A DNA stretch of 64,000 nucleotides from contig NZ_NEJH01000001.1 in assembly GCF_002113025.1 (NCBI RefSeq), positions 496,001-560,000 of the forward strand, read 5' to 3'. A program made the translations under genes and the position numbers. Origin of the DNA: Pseudomonas sp. B28(2017). GTDB lineage: Bacteria > Pseudomonadota > Gammaproteobacteria > Pseudomonadales > Pseudomonadaceae. This document shows positions 12,070 through 22,300 of the stretch, in pieces (within the stretch, counting starts at the first letter, position 1; each line of letters opens with the position of its first letter). The notes beneath the pieces are model-generated. The model saw only the letters and a program-made list of their open reading frames with translations. It was not told the DNA's origin and searched no databases.

Positions 12070-14367
12070 ATGTCGTATCGCTTCGTCATCGGCACATTGC
12101 TGCTGTTTTTAAGCTGGGGCGCCGTGGCGCAAAGTCCGGCAGTTTCCTCTGCCATTTCCTACAGCCGTGATATTCAACCGATCTTCACTGAAAAGTGCGT
12201 GGCCTGCCACGCCTGTAACGACGCCGCCTGTCAGCTCAACCTGGGCAGCGGCGAGGGCGCGGCGCGGGGTGCGACGAAAGTCCCGGTGTATGACGGTGAT
12301 CGCACCAAAGCGGTGGCACCGACGCGGCTGTTTTTGGACGCCTCCGGAAAAACCGCCTGGCAGCACAAGGGCTTCTATTCGGTGCTCGATGCCCAGGGCA
12401 GCCAGGCCGCATTGATGGCGCGGATGCTGGAGCTTGGCCACAACACCCCGTTGCAGCCCAACGCGAAGCTGCCGGAAGACATCGTCCTGGGCCTGAACCG
12501 GGAAAACATGTGCGCCATGCCCGCGGAGTTCGGCGGCTATGCCGCTTCGCACCCGAAGGAGGGTATGCCGCTGGCAGTGACCGGCCTGACCGACCAGCAG
12601 TACCAGACATTGCAACGCTGGCTGGCGGCAGGCGCGCCCATCGACCAGCAGGACCTGGCCCCCAGCGCAACGGAAGCCCGGCAAGTGGTCCAGTGGGAAA
12701 ACCTGCTCAATTCGCCGGGCGCCCGGGAAAGTCTGGTGGGGCGCTGGCTGTACGAGCACTGGTTCCTCGCCCATCTCTACTTCAAGGATGGCGAGCCTGG
12801 GCATTTCTTCCAGTGGGTGCGTTCGCGCACCCCAACCGGCCAGCCGATCGACCTGATCAACACCCGCCGCCCGAACGATGATCCGGGCACGCAGTTTTAC
12901 TACCGCTTGTGGCCGGTACAGGGCGTGATTGTGCACAAAACCCACATCACCTATCCGCTGAGTACGGCGAAGCTGGCACGGGTCAAGAGCCTGTTCTACA
13001 GCGGCAACTGGCAGGTCAGCGCGTTGCCGGGCTATGGACCGCAGAGCCGGGCCAACCCGTTTGCCACCTTCGAAGCGATTCCGGCCCAGGCGCGCTATCA
13101 GTTCATGCTCGATAACGCCGAGTACTTTGTGCGCACGTTTATCCGTGGGCCAGTGTGTCGTGGTCAGATCGCCACGGACGTGATCCGCGATAATTTCTGG
13201 GCGCTGTTCCAGGCGCCCGAGCACGACCTCTATGTCACCGATCCGAACTATCGCGGGCAGGCTACGCCGCTGCTGGCGATGCCGGGGCAGAACGATGATG
13301 TCGGCAGCGTCCTCAGCCTGTGGCACGACTACCGCGACAAACGTAATGAATACGAAGCCTTGCGTCGGGACAGCTACGCCGACCAGCCAGCGCCGAGCTG
13401 GTCGACCCTGTGGGCTGGCAACGACAATGCGTTGCTGAGTATCTTCCGCCATTTCGACAGTGCTTCGGTGACCAAAGGCCTGATCGGCGAGGTGCCGCAA
13501 ACGATGTGGCTGTTCGACTATCCGCTGCTGGAACGCACCTACTATCAACTGGCAGTGAACTTCGATGTGTTCGGCAACGTGTCCCACCAGGCCCAGACGC
13601 GCCTGTATTTCGACCTGATCCGCAACGGTGCCGAGCAAAATTTCCTGCGCCTGATGCCTGCCGATTCCCGGGATGGCTACCTCGACGACTGGTATCAGAA
13701 CAGCGGCAAATTCAAGATGTGGCTGGACTACGAGTCCATCGACGATGACAAGCCGACTGCACTGAAGCTTGATCCGCGGGATCCCAAACGGGATTTCGCC
13801 CAACAATTGTTGGCCCGTTATGGCGATCTCAATGCCAGGCCCGACCCGATCAACCGCTGCGATGGCGCTTACTGCTCGCGACCGAATATCGATCCGGACC
13901 TGCAAAATGCCGAACAGGCGTTGAGCCACCTGACTTCGCGCCCGGCGGCGGGACTCAAAGTCATCGATCAACTGCCGGAGGCGACCCTGCTACGGATCGA
14001 AACCCGTAGCGGCAAACGCGAGGTCTACAGCCTGCTGCGCAACCGGGCCCACAGTAACGTCGCGTTCCTGCTCGGCGAATCGCTGCGTTATCAGCCGGGG
14101 CTCGACACCCTGACGATTTTCCCGGGCGTGCTCAGCAGCTACCCGAACTTCATGTTCAACATCCCGGCCGGGCAAGTGCCGGCGTTTGTGGATGCAATGG
14201 AGAGCGCCAAGGATACCAACAGCTTCGAGAAAATCGTCGAACGGTGGGGAGTACGCCGCAGTCATCCGCAATTCTGGGCTTATTTCCATGACCTGAGCCG
14301 CTACATCCACGAAACCGATCCGGTGGAAGAAGGCGTGCTGGACATGAACCGCTACGAGAACCTCTGA
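12070..14367 (+). CDS. cti: Periplasmic fatty acid cis/trans isomerase
   Basis: 765 residues. A signal peptide (about residues 1-20, ending in GAVAQS) is followed by a c-type heme motif CVACH at about 43-47. Three further cysteines come right after it (HACNDAACQ). The rest is the large Cti domain. The enzyme converts cis-unsaturated acyl chains of membrane lipids to trans in response to solvents or heat, and acts in the periplasm. It is divergent from metH, with 156 bp between the starts. The metH-cti-nfuA order matches the arrangement known in P. aeruginosa. Confidence 0.93.
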   Translation: MSYRFVIGTLLLFLSWGAVAQSPAVSSAISYSRDIQPIFTEKCVACHACNDAACQLNLGSGEGAARGATKVPVYDGDRTKAVAPTRLFLDASGKTAWQHKGFYSVLDAQGSQAALMARMLELGHNTPLQPNAKLPEDIVLGLNRENMCAMPAEFGGYAASHPKEGMPLAVTGLTDQQYQTLQRWLAAGAPIDQQDLAPSATEARQVVQWENLLNSPGARESLVGRWLYEHWFLAHLYFKDGEPGHFFQWVRSRTPTGQPIDLINTRRPNDDPGTQFYYRLWPVQGVIVHKTHITYPLSTAKLARVKSLFYSGNWQVSALPGYGPQSRANPFATFEAIPAQARYQFMLDNAEYFVRTFIRGPVCRGQIATDVIRDNFWALFQAPEHDLYVTDPNYRGQATPLLAMPGQNDDVGSVLSLWHDYRDKRNEYEALRRDSYADQPAPSWSTLWAGNDNALLSIFRHFDSASVTKGLIGEVPQTMWLFDYPLLERTYYQLAVNFDVFGNVSHQAQTRLYFDLIRNGAEQNFLRLMPADSRDGYLDDWYQNSGKFKMWLDYESIDDDKPTALKLDPRDPKRDFAQQLLARYGDLNARPDPINRCDGAYCSRPNIDPDLQNAEQALSHLTSRPAAGLKVIDQLPEATLLRIETRSGKREVYSLLRNRAHSNVAFLLGESLRYQPGLDTLTIFPGVLSSYPNFMFNIPAGQVPAFVDAMESAKDTNSFEKIVERWGVRRSHPQFWAYFHDLSRYIHETDPVEEGVLDMNRYENL

Positions 14368-14422
14368 ACAATCCCCGATCCACCATCGCGAGCAATCGAG
14401 CGTCAACCGGCTGCTCCTATAG

Positions 14423-15109
<687 letters not shown>

Positions 15110-15129
15110 GGTGTTCGCTGCGACTATAG

Positions 15130-15156
15130 AAAACGGCGCCCCGTGAGCGCCGTTTT
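15130..15156 (+). terminator. Intrinsic terminator of nfuA
   Basis: Stem AAAACGGCGC / GCGCCGTTTT with a 7-base loop, continuing into a six-T tract, 20 bp after the stop. Confidence 0.85.
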
Positions 15157-15180
15157 TTATGGGTTGAATTCACTGGCGCC

Positions 15181-15244
15181 TTCGCGAGCAGGCTCGCTCC
15201 TACATTGGAATACGGTCAACTGTGGGAGCGAGCCTGCTCGCGAA
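15181..15244. repeat. REP doublet between nfuA and cobM
   Basis: Two REP palindromes in opposite orientation (15181-15203 and 15222-15244), separated by 18 bp, in the gap between two convergent genes. Confidence 0.9.
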
Positions 15245-15249
15245 TGGTC

Positions 15250-15996
15250 TCATGGGCGATAGAGATGCGCATGCCCCGCGCGATACAGCGATGACTCACC
15301 GAAGTGATCACTGCCCAGCACTCGGCCCACCAGAATCAACGCTGTGCGCCGAAACCCTTTGGCTTCAACCTTCCCGGCAATATCCTCAAGCGTTCCCACC
15401 ACCCAATCCTGATCAGGCCAGCTCGCGCGGTGCACCACCGCAATCGGGCAATCGGCGCCGTAATGCGGCAGCAGTTCCTCAACGATCTTCGGCAGGTGAC
15501 TGACCCCCAGATGAATCGCCATGGTCGCGCCGTGTTGCGCCAGGCTGGAGAATTCCTCTCCGGGTGGCATGGCGGTTTTGTCGGCGTAGCGCGTCAGGAT
15601 CACGCTCTGTGAAATGTCCGGCAGCGTCAGTTCCGCGCCCAGAAGCGCGGCACAAGCGGCCGTGGCCGTTACGCCCGGTACGATTTCGAATGCAATGCCG
15701 AGCTCACGCAGATAACGGATCTGCTCGCCAATGGCGCCATACAGGCTCGGGTCGCCGGAGTGCACCCGGGCAACATCCTGACCTTTGCCGTGGGCCGTCT
15801 TGATCAGTTCGATGATCTGTTCCAGGTGCAGCTCGGCGCTGTTGACCACCTGTTCGGCACAATGACCTTCCAGTACGGCGGCAGGCACCAGGGAGCCGGC
15901 ATAAATGATCACCGGGCAGCTGCGAATCAGGCGCTGGCCCTTGACGGTAATCAGTTCGGGGTCGCCGGGACCTGCGCCAATAAAGTAGACGGTCAT
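15250..15996 (-). CDS. cobM: Precorrin-4 C11-methyltransferase
   Basis: 248 residues. It has the tetrapyrrole methylase fold: VYFIGAGPGDPELITVKG at the start, then RVHSGDPSLYGAIGEQ and VPGVTATAACAALLGAELT, the diagnostic motifs of the CobM/CbiF group. It methylates C11 of precorrin-4 using AdoMet in the aerobic cobalamin route. It is the last gene of the cbtB-cbtA-cobE-cobM run, 85 bp after cobE. Confidence 0.95.
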   Translation of the reverse strand: MTVYFIGAGPGDPELITVKGQRLIRSCPVIIYAGSLVPAAVLEGHCAEQVVNSAELHLEQIIELIKTAHGKGQDVARVHSGDPSLYGAIGEQIRYLRELGIAFEIVPGVTATAACAALLGAELTLPDISQSVILTRYADKTAMPPGEEFSSLAQHGATMAIHLGVSHLPKIVEELLPHYGADCPIAVVHRASWPDQDWVVGTLEDIAGKVEAKGFRRTALILVGRVLGSDHFGESSLYRAGHAHLYRP

Positions 15997-16081
15997 CGTC
16001 GGTTCCTGTGGGGAAAAAAGGGGATGAACAGGGCTTCAGATGAAGAATGTTCATGATCGATGGCGGGGATTATCGGGGATT

Positions 16082-16495
16082 TCAGGCGGCGCCGGCCAAT
16101 GCCAGTGTTGCCTGGGCATATTTTTGTCGTGGAATCAGCAGTTTTGCCGGGGCCTGAGCCAGTTGTTCCGCCAGGGCCAGTGCGGCGCTTTCCGCCACGC
16201 CATAGCAACCGGTGCGCTCAAACGCTATTTGCGATTGATGACTGAGTTGCGCCTCATAAACGGCCAATTGTTCGCTGCTGAAGTACATCAATTCCAGGCC
16301 AAGTTGCGTCGCCAGCTCGATCAGTGCCGGTTCGTCGCGTTTCAAGTCGATGCTGGCCAGGGCCTTGATTTCATGCAACGGGATTTGATGCGCCGCCAAC
16401 GCCTGGTCGAGCAGCGCCCGCAACGTGCTGACGGGGCAGCCCCGTTGGCAGCCCAGGCCGACCACCAGGGTCGGCGCTGTGCTGACATCCGTCAT
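16082..16495 (-). CDS. cobE: CobE / CbiG C-terminal domain protein
   Basis: 137 residues from the ATG at 16495, whose bases overlap the cbtA stop as ATGA. The domain shows VVGLGCQRGCPVSTLRALLD, IKALASIDLKRDEPALIELA and CYGVAESAALALA, the CbiG C-terminal/CobE pattern. CobE is needed for cobalamin synthesis in Pseudomonas, probably as a corrin intermediate carrier; its exact reaction is not settled. Confidence 0.9.
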   Translation of the reverse strand: MTDVSTAPTLVVGLGCQRGCPVSTLRALLDQALAAHQIPLHEIKALASIDLKRDEPALIELATQLGLELMYFSSEQLAVYEAQLSHQSQIAFERTGCYGVAESAALALAEQLAQAPAKLLIPRQKYAQATLALAGAA

Positions 16496-17199
16496 GCGCG
16501 GTATTGGCCATCGCTTTTGCGACGGAACAACCAGGCGCTGATCAGCCCAAGGGCCAGCCAGAACGCCACGTTGGTCAGTTGCGAAGCGATTTTGAACTGA
16601 GTTTCCAGCGCCTCTGGAGCGAGCATCGAATGCACTTGCGGTTGCGGTGCGCCAAGCACATGGGGAACGGCGATGATCGCCGCGCCGAGGACTTTCATCA
16701 GCCAGTGACGGCTGAATACGATCAGGGCGATACCGACGGCGGTGGAGGCGGCGGTGCCGACCCACCACAGTTGCCGTTGTGCCAGGTCGGCTGCGGCAGT
16801 GCCGGGTAATTCAGGTGGCAGGCCGAGGGTCGGCGCGAGCACGAATGTCGCATAACCGGCCAGGCCCCAGAGCAGGCCCTGGGAGGTTCTGGTCGGTGCG
16901 CGCAAGGTGTACAGGCCGGCCAGCATCAGAGCGAAACCGACAGCCACCACCAGGTTACCGCCAGTGGTCGACAGCACGCGCTGCCAGCCGTCTTCCGGCT
17001 CCCAGGCTTGCGCATCGTGAGTGTGGGCAGCCATCGCGCCGTCGGCATGTTCATGCATTTCAACAGCGGCCGGTTCGGCTTTTTCGTAGGTTTCGGCCTG
17101 CAGAATCAGGGGCGCGACCCAGAAACTTTGCAGCAGCGTCAGCAACAGGGCGGCCAGCAGCCCGGTGAAACCTGCGGTTTGCGCAATACGCTTGATCAT
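16492..17199 (-). CDS. cbtA: CbtA cobalt transporter subunit
   Basis: 235 residues from the ATG at 17199 (MIKRIAQTAGFTGLLAALLL); a GTG at 17220 would add seven residues and overlap cbtB. Five or so membrane helices are predicted. A periplasmic loop is His-rich (MHEHADGAMAAHTHD, about residues 47-61), as expected for metal capture. CbtA is predicted with CbtB to bring in cobalt under cobalamin control. It is coupled to cobE by the ATGA overlap. Confidence 0.92.
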   Translation of the reverse strand: MIKRIAQTAGFTGLLAALLLTLLQSFWVAPLILQAETYEKAEPAAVEMHEHADGAMAAHTHDAQAWEPEDGWQRVLSTTGGNLVVAVGFALMLAGLYTLRAPTRTSQGLLWGLAGYATFVLAPTLGLPPELPGTAAADLAQRQLWWVGTAASTAVGIALIVFSRHWLMKVLGAAIIAVPHVLGAPQPQVHSMLAPEALETQFKIASQLTNVAFWLALGLISAWLFRRKSDGQYRA

Positions 17200-17210
17200 A
17201 TTGGCAGGTC

Positions 17211-17402
17211 TCAATGACACGGAAACGCGGAGCTGTGACGGGTATCGTGGGCGGCGTTATGCACCGCTTCGATGTGCGAGAAGCCGGCGAAATACACCAG
17301 GCACGCACCCAGGATCGACGCGCAGACGGCGGCGGTCAGGCGTTGAGCCAGGCTAGAAGTGGTGCTGGTTGTAGTGTGGCCGGTGCTGCTGATGATCGAC
17401 AT
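17211..17402 (-). CDS. cbtB: CbtB cobalt transporter small subunit
   Basis: 63 residues with one membrane helix (about 20-40) and a C-terminal His-rich metal site (FSHIEAVHNAAHDTRHSS). The ATG at 17402 follows AGAGGGAAA. It is the first gene after the minus-strand cobalamin riboswitch. Confidence 0.92.
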   Translation of the reverse strand: MSIISSTGHTTTSTTSSLAQRLTAAVCASILGACLVYFAGFSHIEAVHNAAHDTRHSSAFPCH

Positions 17403-17540
17403 GGCGTTTCCCTCTGGTCTGTCAGCGGGGAATGAGGGCGCATGCAAAAACCTGCACGGCCAGGCGCGCAGCGTTTCAAACAGCGCCCGCCCACCGCGGG
17501 TTTGTTGTTTCAGTGACCGTTCTGGTCACTTTGTGTTGCG

Positions 17541-17731
17541 GGCCGGTCTCCGGGCTCACGAGGGGCGCAGGCATCAGCCTGATCCTGCAAGCATCACCTT
17601 CCCATGCTGTGATGGCACAGTGGATCTGATGCTTCGCTCGCTTACCGTTGCGGGGGCAGCACCGGACTGACATGGCTTTGAAGTAAAGCACATGATTCAC
17701 CGGTTTCCCGTTTCACCCTGTGAAGGGCACC
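17541..17731 (-). ncRNA. Cobalamin riboswitch controlling cbtB-cbtA-cobE-cobM
   Basis: Read on the minus strand, the conserved blocks come in the right order: GGTGAAACGGGAAACCGGTG, then CGGTGCTGCCCCCGCAACGG, the CCACTGTGCC B12-box region, GGGAAGG, and a closing TGAGCCCGGAGACCGGCC. Downstream, before cbtB, are two more hairpins: 17512-17518 with 17524-17530, and a GC-rich one near 17480-17507. They could form the expression platform. B12 is expected to shut off the transporter and late corrin genes. Confidence 0.93.
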
Positions 17732-17811
17732 CGTAACAAGGTGTGTAGGAGAGCATGGGCAGGGGTTGGGCGTCAATTGGCAAGGGTTCTCAACTCTGAA
17801 TCGAGGCGAAT

Positions 17812-17880
17812 TCTTCGCGAGCAGGCTCGCTCCCACATTGAAGTGCGCTCCCCCTGTGGGAGCGAGCCTGCTCGCGAAGG
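17812..17880. repeat. REP doublet between the two riboswitches
   Basis: Two inverted REP palindromes with arms CTTCGCGAGCAGGCTCGC and GCGAGCCTGCTCGCGAAG separate the divergent regulatory RNAs. Confidence 0.9.
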
Positions 17881-17942
17881 GATCACCGCCGATTTCAAGT
17901 GAACATTGACCCGCCCCAATACCATGCGTAGCCTTGCGCTTT

Positions 17943-18126
17943 CGAGGTTCTTCGGCGTTTGTCGAAGCTAAGAAGGGAACGCGGTCGATGCCGCGGCTGC
18001 CCCCGCAACTGTGAACGGTGATGTTCGTTGCCACGCCACTGCTGGTTCAATCCATGAGACCGGCGGGAAGGCGCAGTGAATGCCAGGCTCAAGGCCGGCA
18101 CGCCGTCAGCCAGGAGACCTGCCTCG
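17943..18126 (+). ncRNA. Cobalamin riboswitch controlling cobW-cobN-chlI/D
   Basis: Read on the plus strand: CGAGGTTC opens P1, then AAGAAGGGAACGCGGT, GCGGCTGCCCCCGCAACTGT, the GCCACTG B12 box, GGGAAGGCG, and the closing CAGCCAGGAGACCTGCCTCG whose CCTCG pairs with the opening CGAGG. It ends 118 bp before cobW. B12 is expected to repress the cobalt-insertion genes. Confidence 0.94.
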
Positions 18127-18243
18127 ACACAGATTCTCACTTTCAACCGGGCGGGGTGATCCGGTGGCGAACTCTTCAGGCACACGCGCCCGCGTTGCCA
18201 GTCGTCGTCCCGTATGCCCGCCACCTTAGCCAAAGGGCATCCG

Positions 18244-19314
18244 ATGAAATCACTGGCCAAACTCCCCGTCACCATCGTTACCGGTTTTCTCGGCTCGGGT
18301 AAAACCACCCTGCTGCGCCATATGCTCGACAACGCCCAGGGTCGCCGCATCGCGGTGATCGTCAACGAATTCGGTGAATTGGGCATTGATGGCGAAATCC
18401 TCAAGCAGTGCTCGATCGGGTGCACCGAAGAAGAAGCCAGCGGCCGTGTCTATGAGCTGGCCAATGGCTGCCTGTGCTGCACCGTCCAGGAAGAGTTCTT
18501 CCCGGTGATGCGCGAACTGGTGGCCCGTCGCGGCGATCTCGACCACATCCTCATCGAAACCTCCGGCCTGGCGCTGCCAAAGCCGCTGGTGCAAGCCTTC
18601 CAGTGGCCGGAAATCCGCAGTGCCTGCACCGTTGACGCGGTGATCACCGTGGTCGACAGCCCGGCCGTGGCCGCCGGCACCTTCGCCGCGTTCCCGGACC
18701 AGGTCGACGTCCAGCGCAAACTCGACCCGAACCTGGATCACGAATCGCCGCTGCACGAACTGTTCGCCGACCAATTGGCCAGCGCCGACCTGGTGATCCT
18801 CAACAAAACCGACCTGATCAACCCGGCAGACCTGGCCCGCGTGCGCCTGGAAGTCGCCGAAGAGTTGCCGCCAGCGGTAAAAATCGTCGAAGCCAGCAAC
18901 GGTCGCTTGCCACTGGACGTGCTGATCGGCCTGGGTGCCGGCTCCGAAGAACACATCGACAGCCGTCATAGCCACCACGACCATCATCACGATGGCGACG
19001 ACGATCATGACGACCACGATCACGACGCTTTCGATTCGATCTCCATCGAACTGCCGCAAGCCGATGAAAGTCTGCTGATGGACGCACTGACCCAACTGGT
19101 GGTCCAGCACGGCATCTTGCGCGTCAAAGGTTTTGCGGCGATCCCGAACAAACCGATGCGCCTGCTGATCCAGGGCGTGGGCACGCGTTTCGACAAGCAT
19201 TTCGACCGTCAGTGGGGCGCCGAAGAAGCGCGCATCACCCGTCTGGTGCTGATCGGCCAGGAGCTGGACGCCGTAGTGCTCGAAGCGCAACTGCGCGCCG
19301 CGCTCAGCGTGTAA
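18244..19314 (+). CDS. cobW: CobW-family metal chaperone GTPase
   Basis: 356 residues from the ATG at 18244 with AAAGGG upstream. The G3E GTPase has the P-loop GFLGSGKTT (about 14-22), the metal-binding CXCC in ANGCLCCTV, ILIETSGLALPKP, and the NKTD specificity motif. A strongly His/Asp-rich tract (about residues 240-262) is a probable metal-holding segment. The C-terminal CobW_C domain follows. It is thought to load cobalt for the CobN chelatase, which begins three bases after its stop. Confidence 0.95.
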   Translation: MKSLAKLPVTIVTGFLGSGKTTLLRHMLDNAQGRRIAVIVNEFGELGIDGEILKQCSIGCTEEEASGRVYELANGCLCCTVQEEFFPVMRELVARRGDLDHILIETSGLALPKPLVQAFQWPEIRSACTVDAVITVVDSPAVAAGTFAAFPDQVDVQRKLDPNLDHESPLHELFADQLASADLVILNKTDLINPADLARVRLEVAEELPPAVKIVEASNGRLPLDVLIGLGAGSEEHIDSRHSHHDHHHDGDDDHDDHDHDAFDSISIELPQADESLLMDALTQLVVQHGILRVKGFAAIPNKPMRLLIQGVGTRFDKHFDRQWGAEEARITRLVLIGQELDAVVLEAQLRAALSV

Positions 19315-19317
19315 GCC

Positions 19318-22300
19318 ATGCACCTGCTCAGGACCCAGCCCGGCGGTTTCGTGTCGGACGACAACATCGCCGACCTTGGACAAACCCCCGCCGAGCTGAT
19401 GGTCCTGTGCAGCGGCGATTCCAGCCTGGCGCTGCTCGCCGAAGCGGCGCAGCAGTTACCCGACGATTACCCGAGCGTGCGTCTGGCCAACCCGATGCAG
19501 GTGCAGAACCATGCCTCGGTCGATTTGTACGTCGACGAAGTGCTGCGTCACGCCAAGGTGATCCTGATTTCACTGCACGGCGGCATCGCCTATTGGCGTT
19601 ACGGCATCGAGCGCCTGGTCGAGCTGTCGCAACGCGGCGTGCAGGTCATTCTGGTACCGGGCGATGATCGCCCGGACCCGGAACTCAGCGACTTGAGCAC
19701 CGTCGGCGCCGAGGATCGCGACCGGCTCTGGCAGTTTCTGCGTCAGGGTGGCATGGGCAATGCCCTGGATTTCTTCCGCTGTCTGGCCAATCGCTGGCTG
19801 GATCGCGACTACGCTTGGGCCGAACCGCAAACCCTGCCGCGCACCGCGATTTACCACCCACAAAAAAGCCCCGCAGACCTGTGCGATTGGCAAGCTGACT
19901 GGCAACCCGATCAACCGGTGGCAGCGGTGCTGTTTTACCGCTCGCATTTGCAGGCGGCGAATACCGCTTTTATCGATATTTTTTGCCAACGTCTGCAAGC
20001 GGCAGGGTTGAACCCTTTGCCGATTGCCGTGGCCAGTCTGAAAGAGCCCGGCTGCCTGACGGTGGTCGAACACTGGCTGGATGAAGTCGAGGCAGGGGTG
20101 ATTTTGAACACCACCGGTTTCGCCCAATCCAGCCCCGAAGCGCCGCACCTGCGACCGTTTCGCCGCAACATCCCGGTGATCCAGGCGATTTGCGCCCAGG
20201 ACAATGAACCCGGTTGGCGTGCCAGTGAACAGGGCCTCGGCCCGCGCGATCTGGCGATGCACATCGCGTTGCCGGAACTGGACGGACGGATCATCAGCCG
20301 GCCCATCAGCTTCAAGGACCTGGCCTGGCGCAGCGAGCGCAGTCAGTCCGACGTGGTCTGCTACCGCTCGCAACCGGAGCGCATGGACTTCGTCGCCGAA
20401 CTGGCGCGGCGCTGGATCGATCTGGCGCGGGTGCCGAGTGCGGAAAAACGCATCGCCCTGATCCTCGCCAACTACCCGACCCGTGATGGTCGCATCGGCA
20501 ATGGTGTCGGCCTCGACACACCCGCCGCGGCGCTGAACATCCTGCGTGCGCTGCATAAAGAAGGTTATCCGCTGCCTGGCGAGCTGCCGGACAGCGGCAC
20601 CGCACTGATCCAGCAATTGCTCGGCGGCGTCAGCAACGATCTGGACACGCTGGACCAGCGTCCATGCCAGCAAAGCTTGGCGATGGATGACTACCTGCTG
20701 ATGTTCAATGCGCTACCCGAAGCCAACCGCGAAGCCGTGCTGGAGCGTTGGGGCACGCCCGAAAACGATCCGATGTTCCGTGGCGGGCGAATGATGATCG
20801 CCGGGCTGCGTTTCGGCCTGACCTTCGTCGGCATTCAACCGGCACGGGGTTATCAGGTAGACCCGAGCGCGGTGTACCACGACCCGGACCTGGTACCGCC
20901 CCACGGCTACCTGGCGTTCTACTTCTGGCTGCGCAACACCTATGGCGCCCATGGCGTGATCCACGTCGGCAAACACGGCAACCTCGAATGGCTGCCGGGC
21001 AAGGGCGTCGGGCTGTCGGAAAACTGCTGGCCGGACGCACTGCTCGGGCCGCTGCCGAACATTTATCCGTTCATCGTCAACGACCCGGGCGAGGGCGCGC
21101 AGGCCAAACGTCGCACTCAGGCCGTGATCATCGATCACTTGATGCCACCGCTGACCCGTGCCGAAACCTACGGCCCGCTGCGCAACCTCGAACTGTTGGC
21201 GGACGAGTATTACGAAGCGCAGCTGCTCGATCCGCGCCGCGCCCGAGAATTGCAACGCGACATCCTGCAACTGGTGCGCGACACGCACATTGACCGTGAA
21301 CTGCAACTGGACGAGCAACTCGACAGCGATGCCGACGCAGCGATCTGGTTGCCGCGCCTGGACACTTACCTGTGCGACTTGAAAGAGTCGCAGATCCGTG
21401 ACGGCCTGCATGTCTTCGGCGAGTCGCCCACCGGCCGTTTGCGTCTCGACACCTTGCTGGCGTTGTTGCGCTTACCAAGGGGCGATGGCCGTGGGGCGCA
21501 ATCGAGTCTGCTGCGGGCGTTGGCCAAGGCTTTCGAGCTGGGGTTCGATCCGCTCGATTGTGCATTGGCCGAGCCGTGGACCGGGCCTCGACCGAATGCC
21601 TTGTTGTCGATCAGCCATGAACTCTGGCGCACCACCGGCGATACCCGCGAACGCCTCGAGCTGTTCGCCACACAACTGATCTCGCAGGTATTAGCTGACC
21701 CCTGCAGGAGCGAGCTTGCTCGCGATGGTGTGTCAGTCGACACCGATATGGCTGACACTTCATCGCAAGCAAACTTGCTCCTGCGGGAGGAGGGTTGGTC
21801 TGAGGTGCAAGCCATCCTCGACAGCCTGCGCGAGGTGGTTGCCCCGCGTCTGGACGCCTGCGGCCCGGCGGAAATGAACGGTTTGCTCGATGCCCTGAGT
21901 GGTCGCTTCGTCCCGGCCGGCCCCAGCGGTGCGCCGAGTCGCGGTCGTCTGGACGTGCTGCCCACCGGGCGCAACTTTTACTCGGTGGATGTGCGCAACC
22001 TGCCGACCACTACGGCGTGGCGCATCGGCTTCCAGTCGGCCAACCTGATTCTTGAACGGCACCTGCAAGACCACGGCGATCATTTGCGTCAGCTCGGCCT
22101 GTCGGTGTGGGGGACCGCGACCATGCGCACCGGCGGCGATGACATCGCCCAGGCGATGGCGTTGATGGGGGTGCGTCCGGTCTGGGCGACCGGCAGTCAG
22201 CGGGTCGATGATTTCGAGATTCTGCCGTTGAGTTTGCTTGACCGTCCGCGGGTGGATGTGACCTTGCGTGTGTCCGGATTCTTCCGCGATGCCTTTGCCA

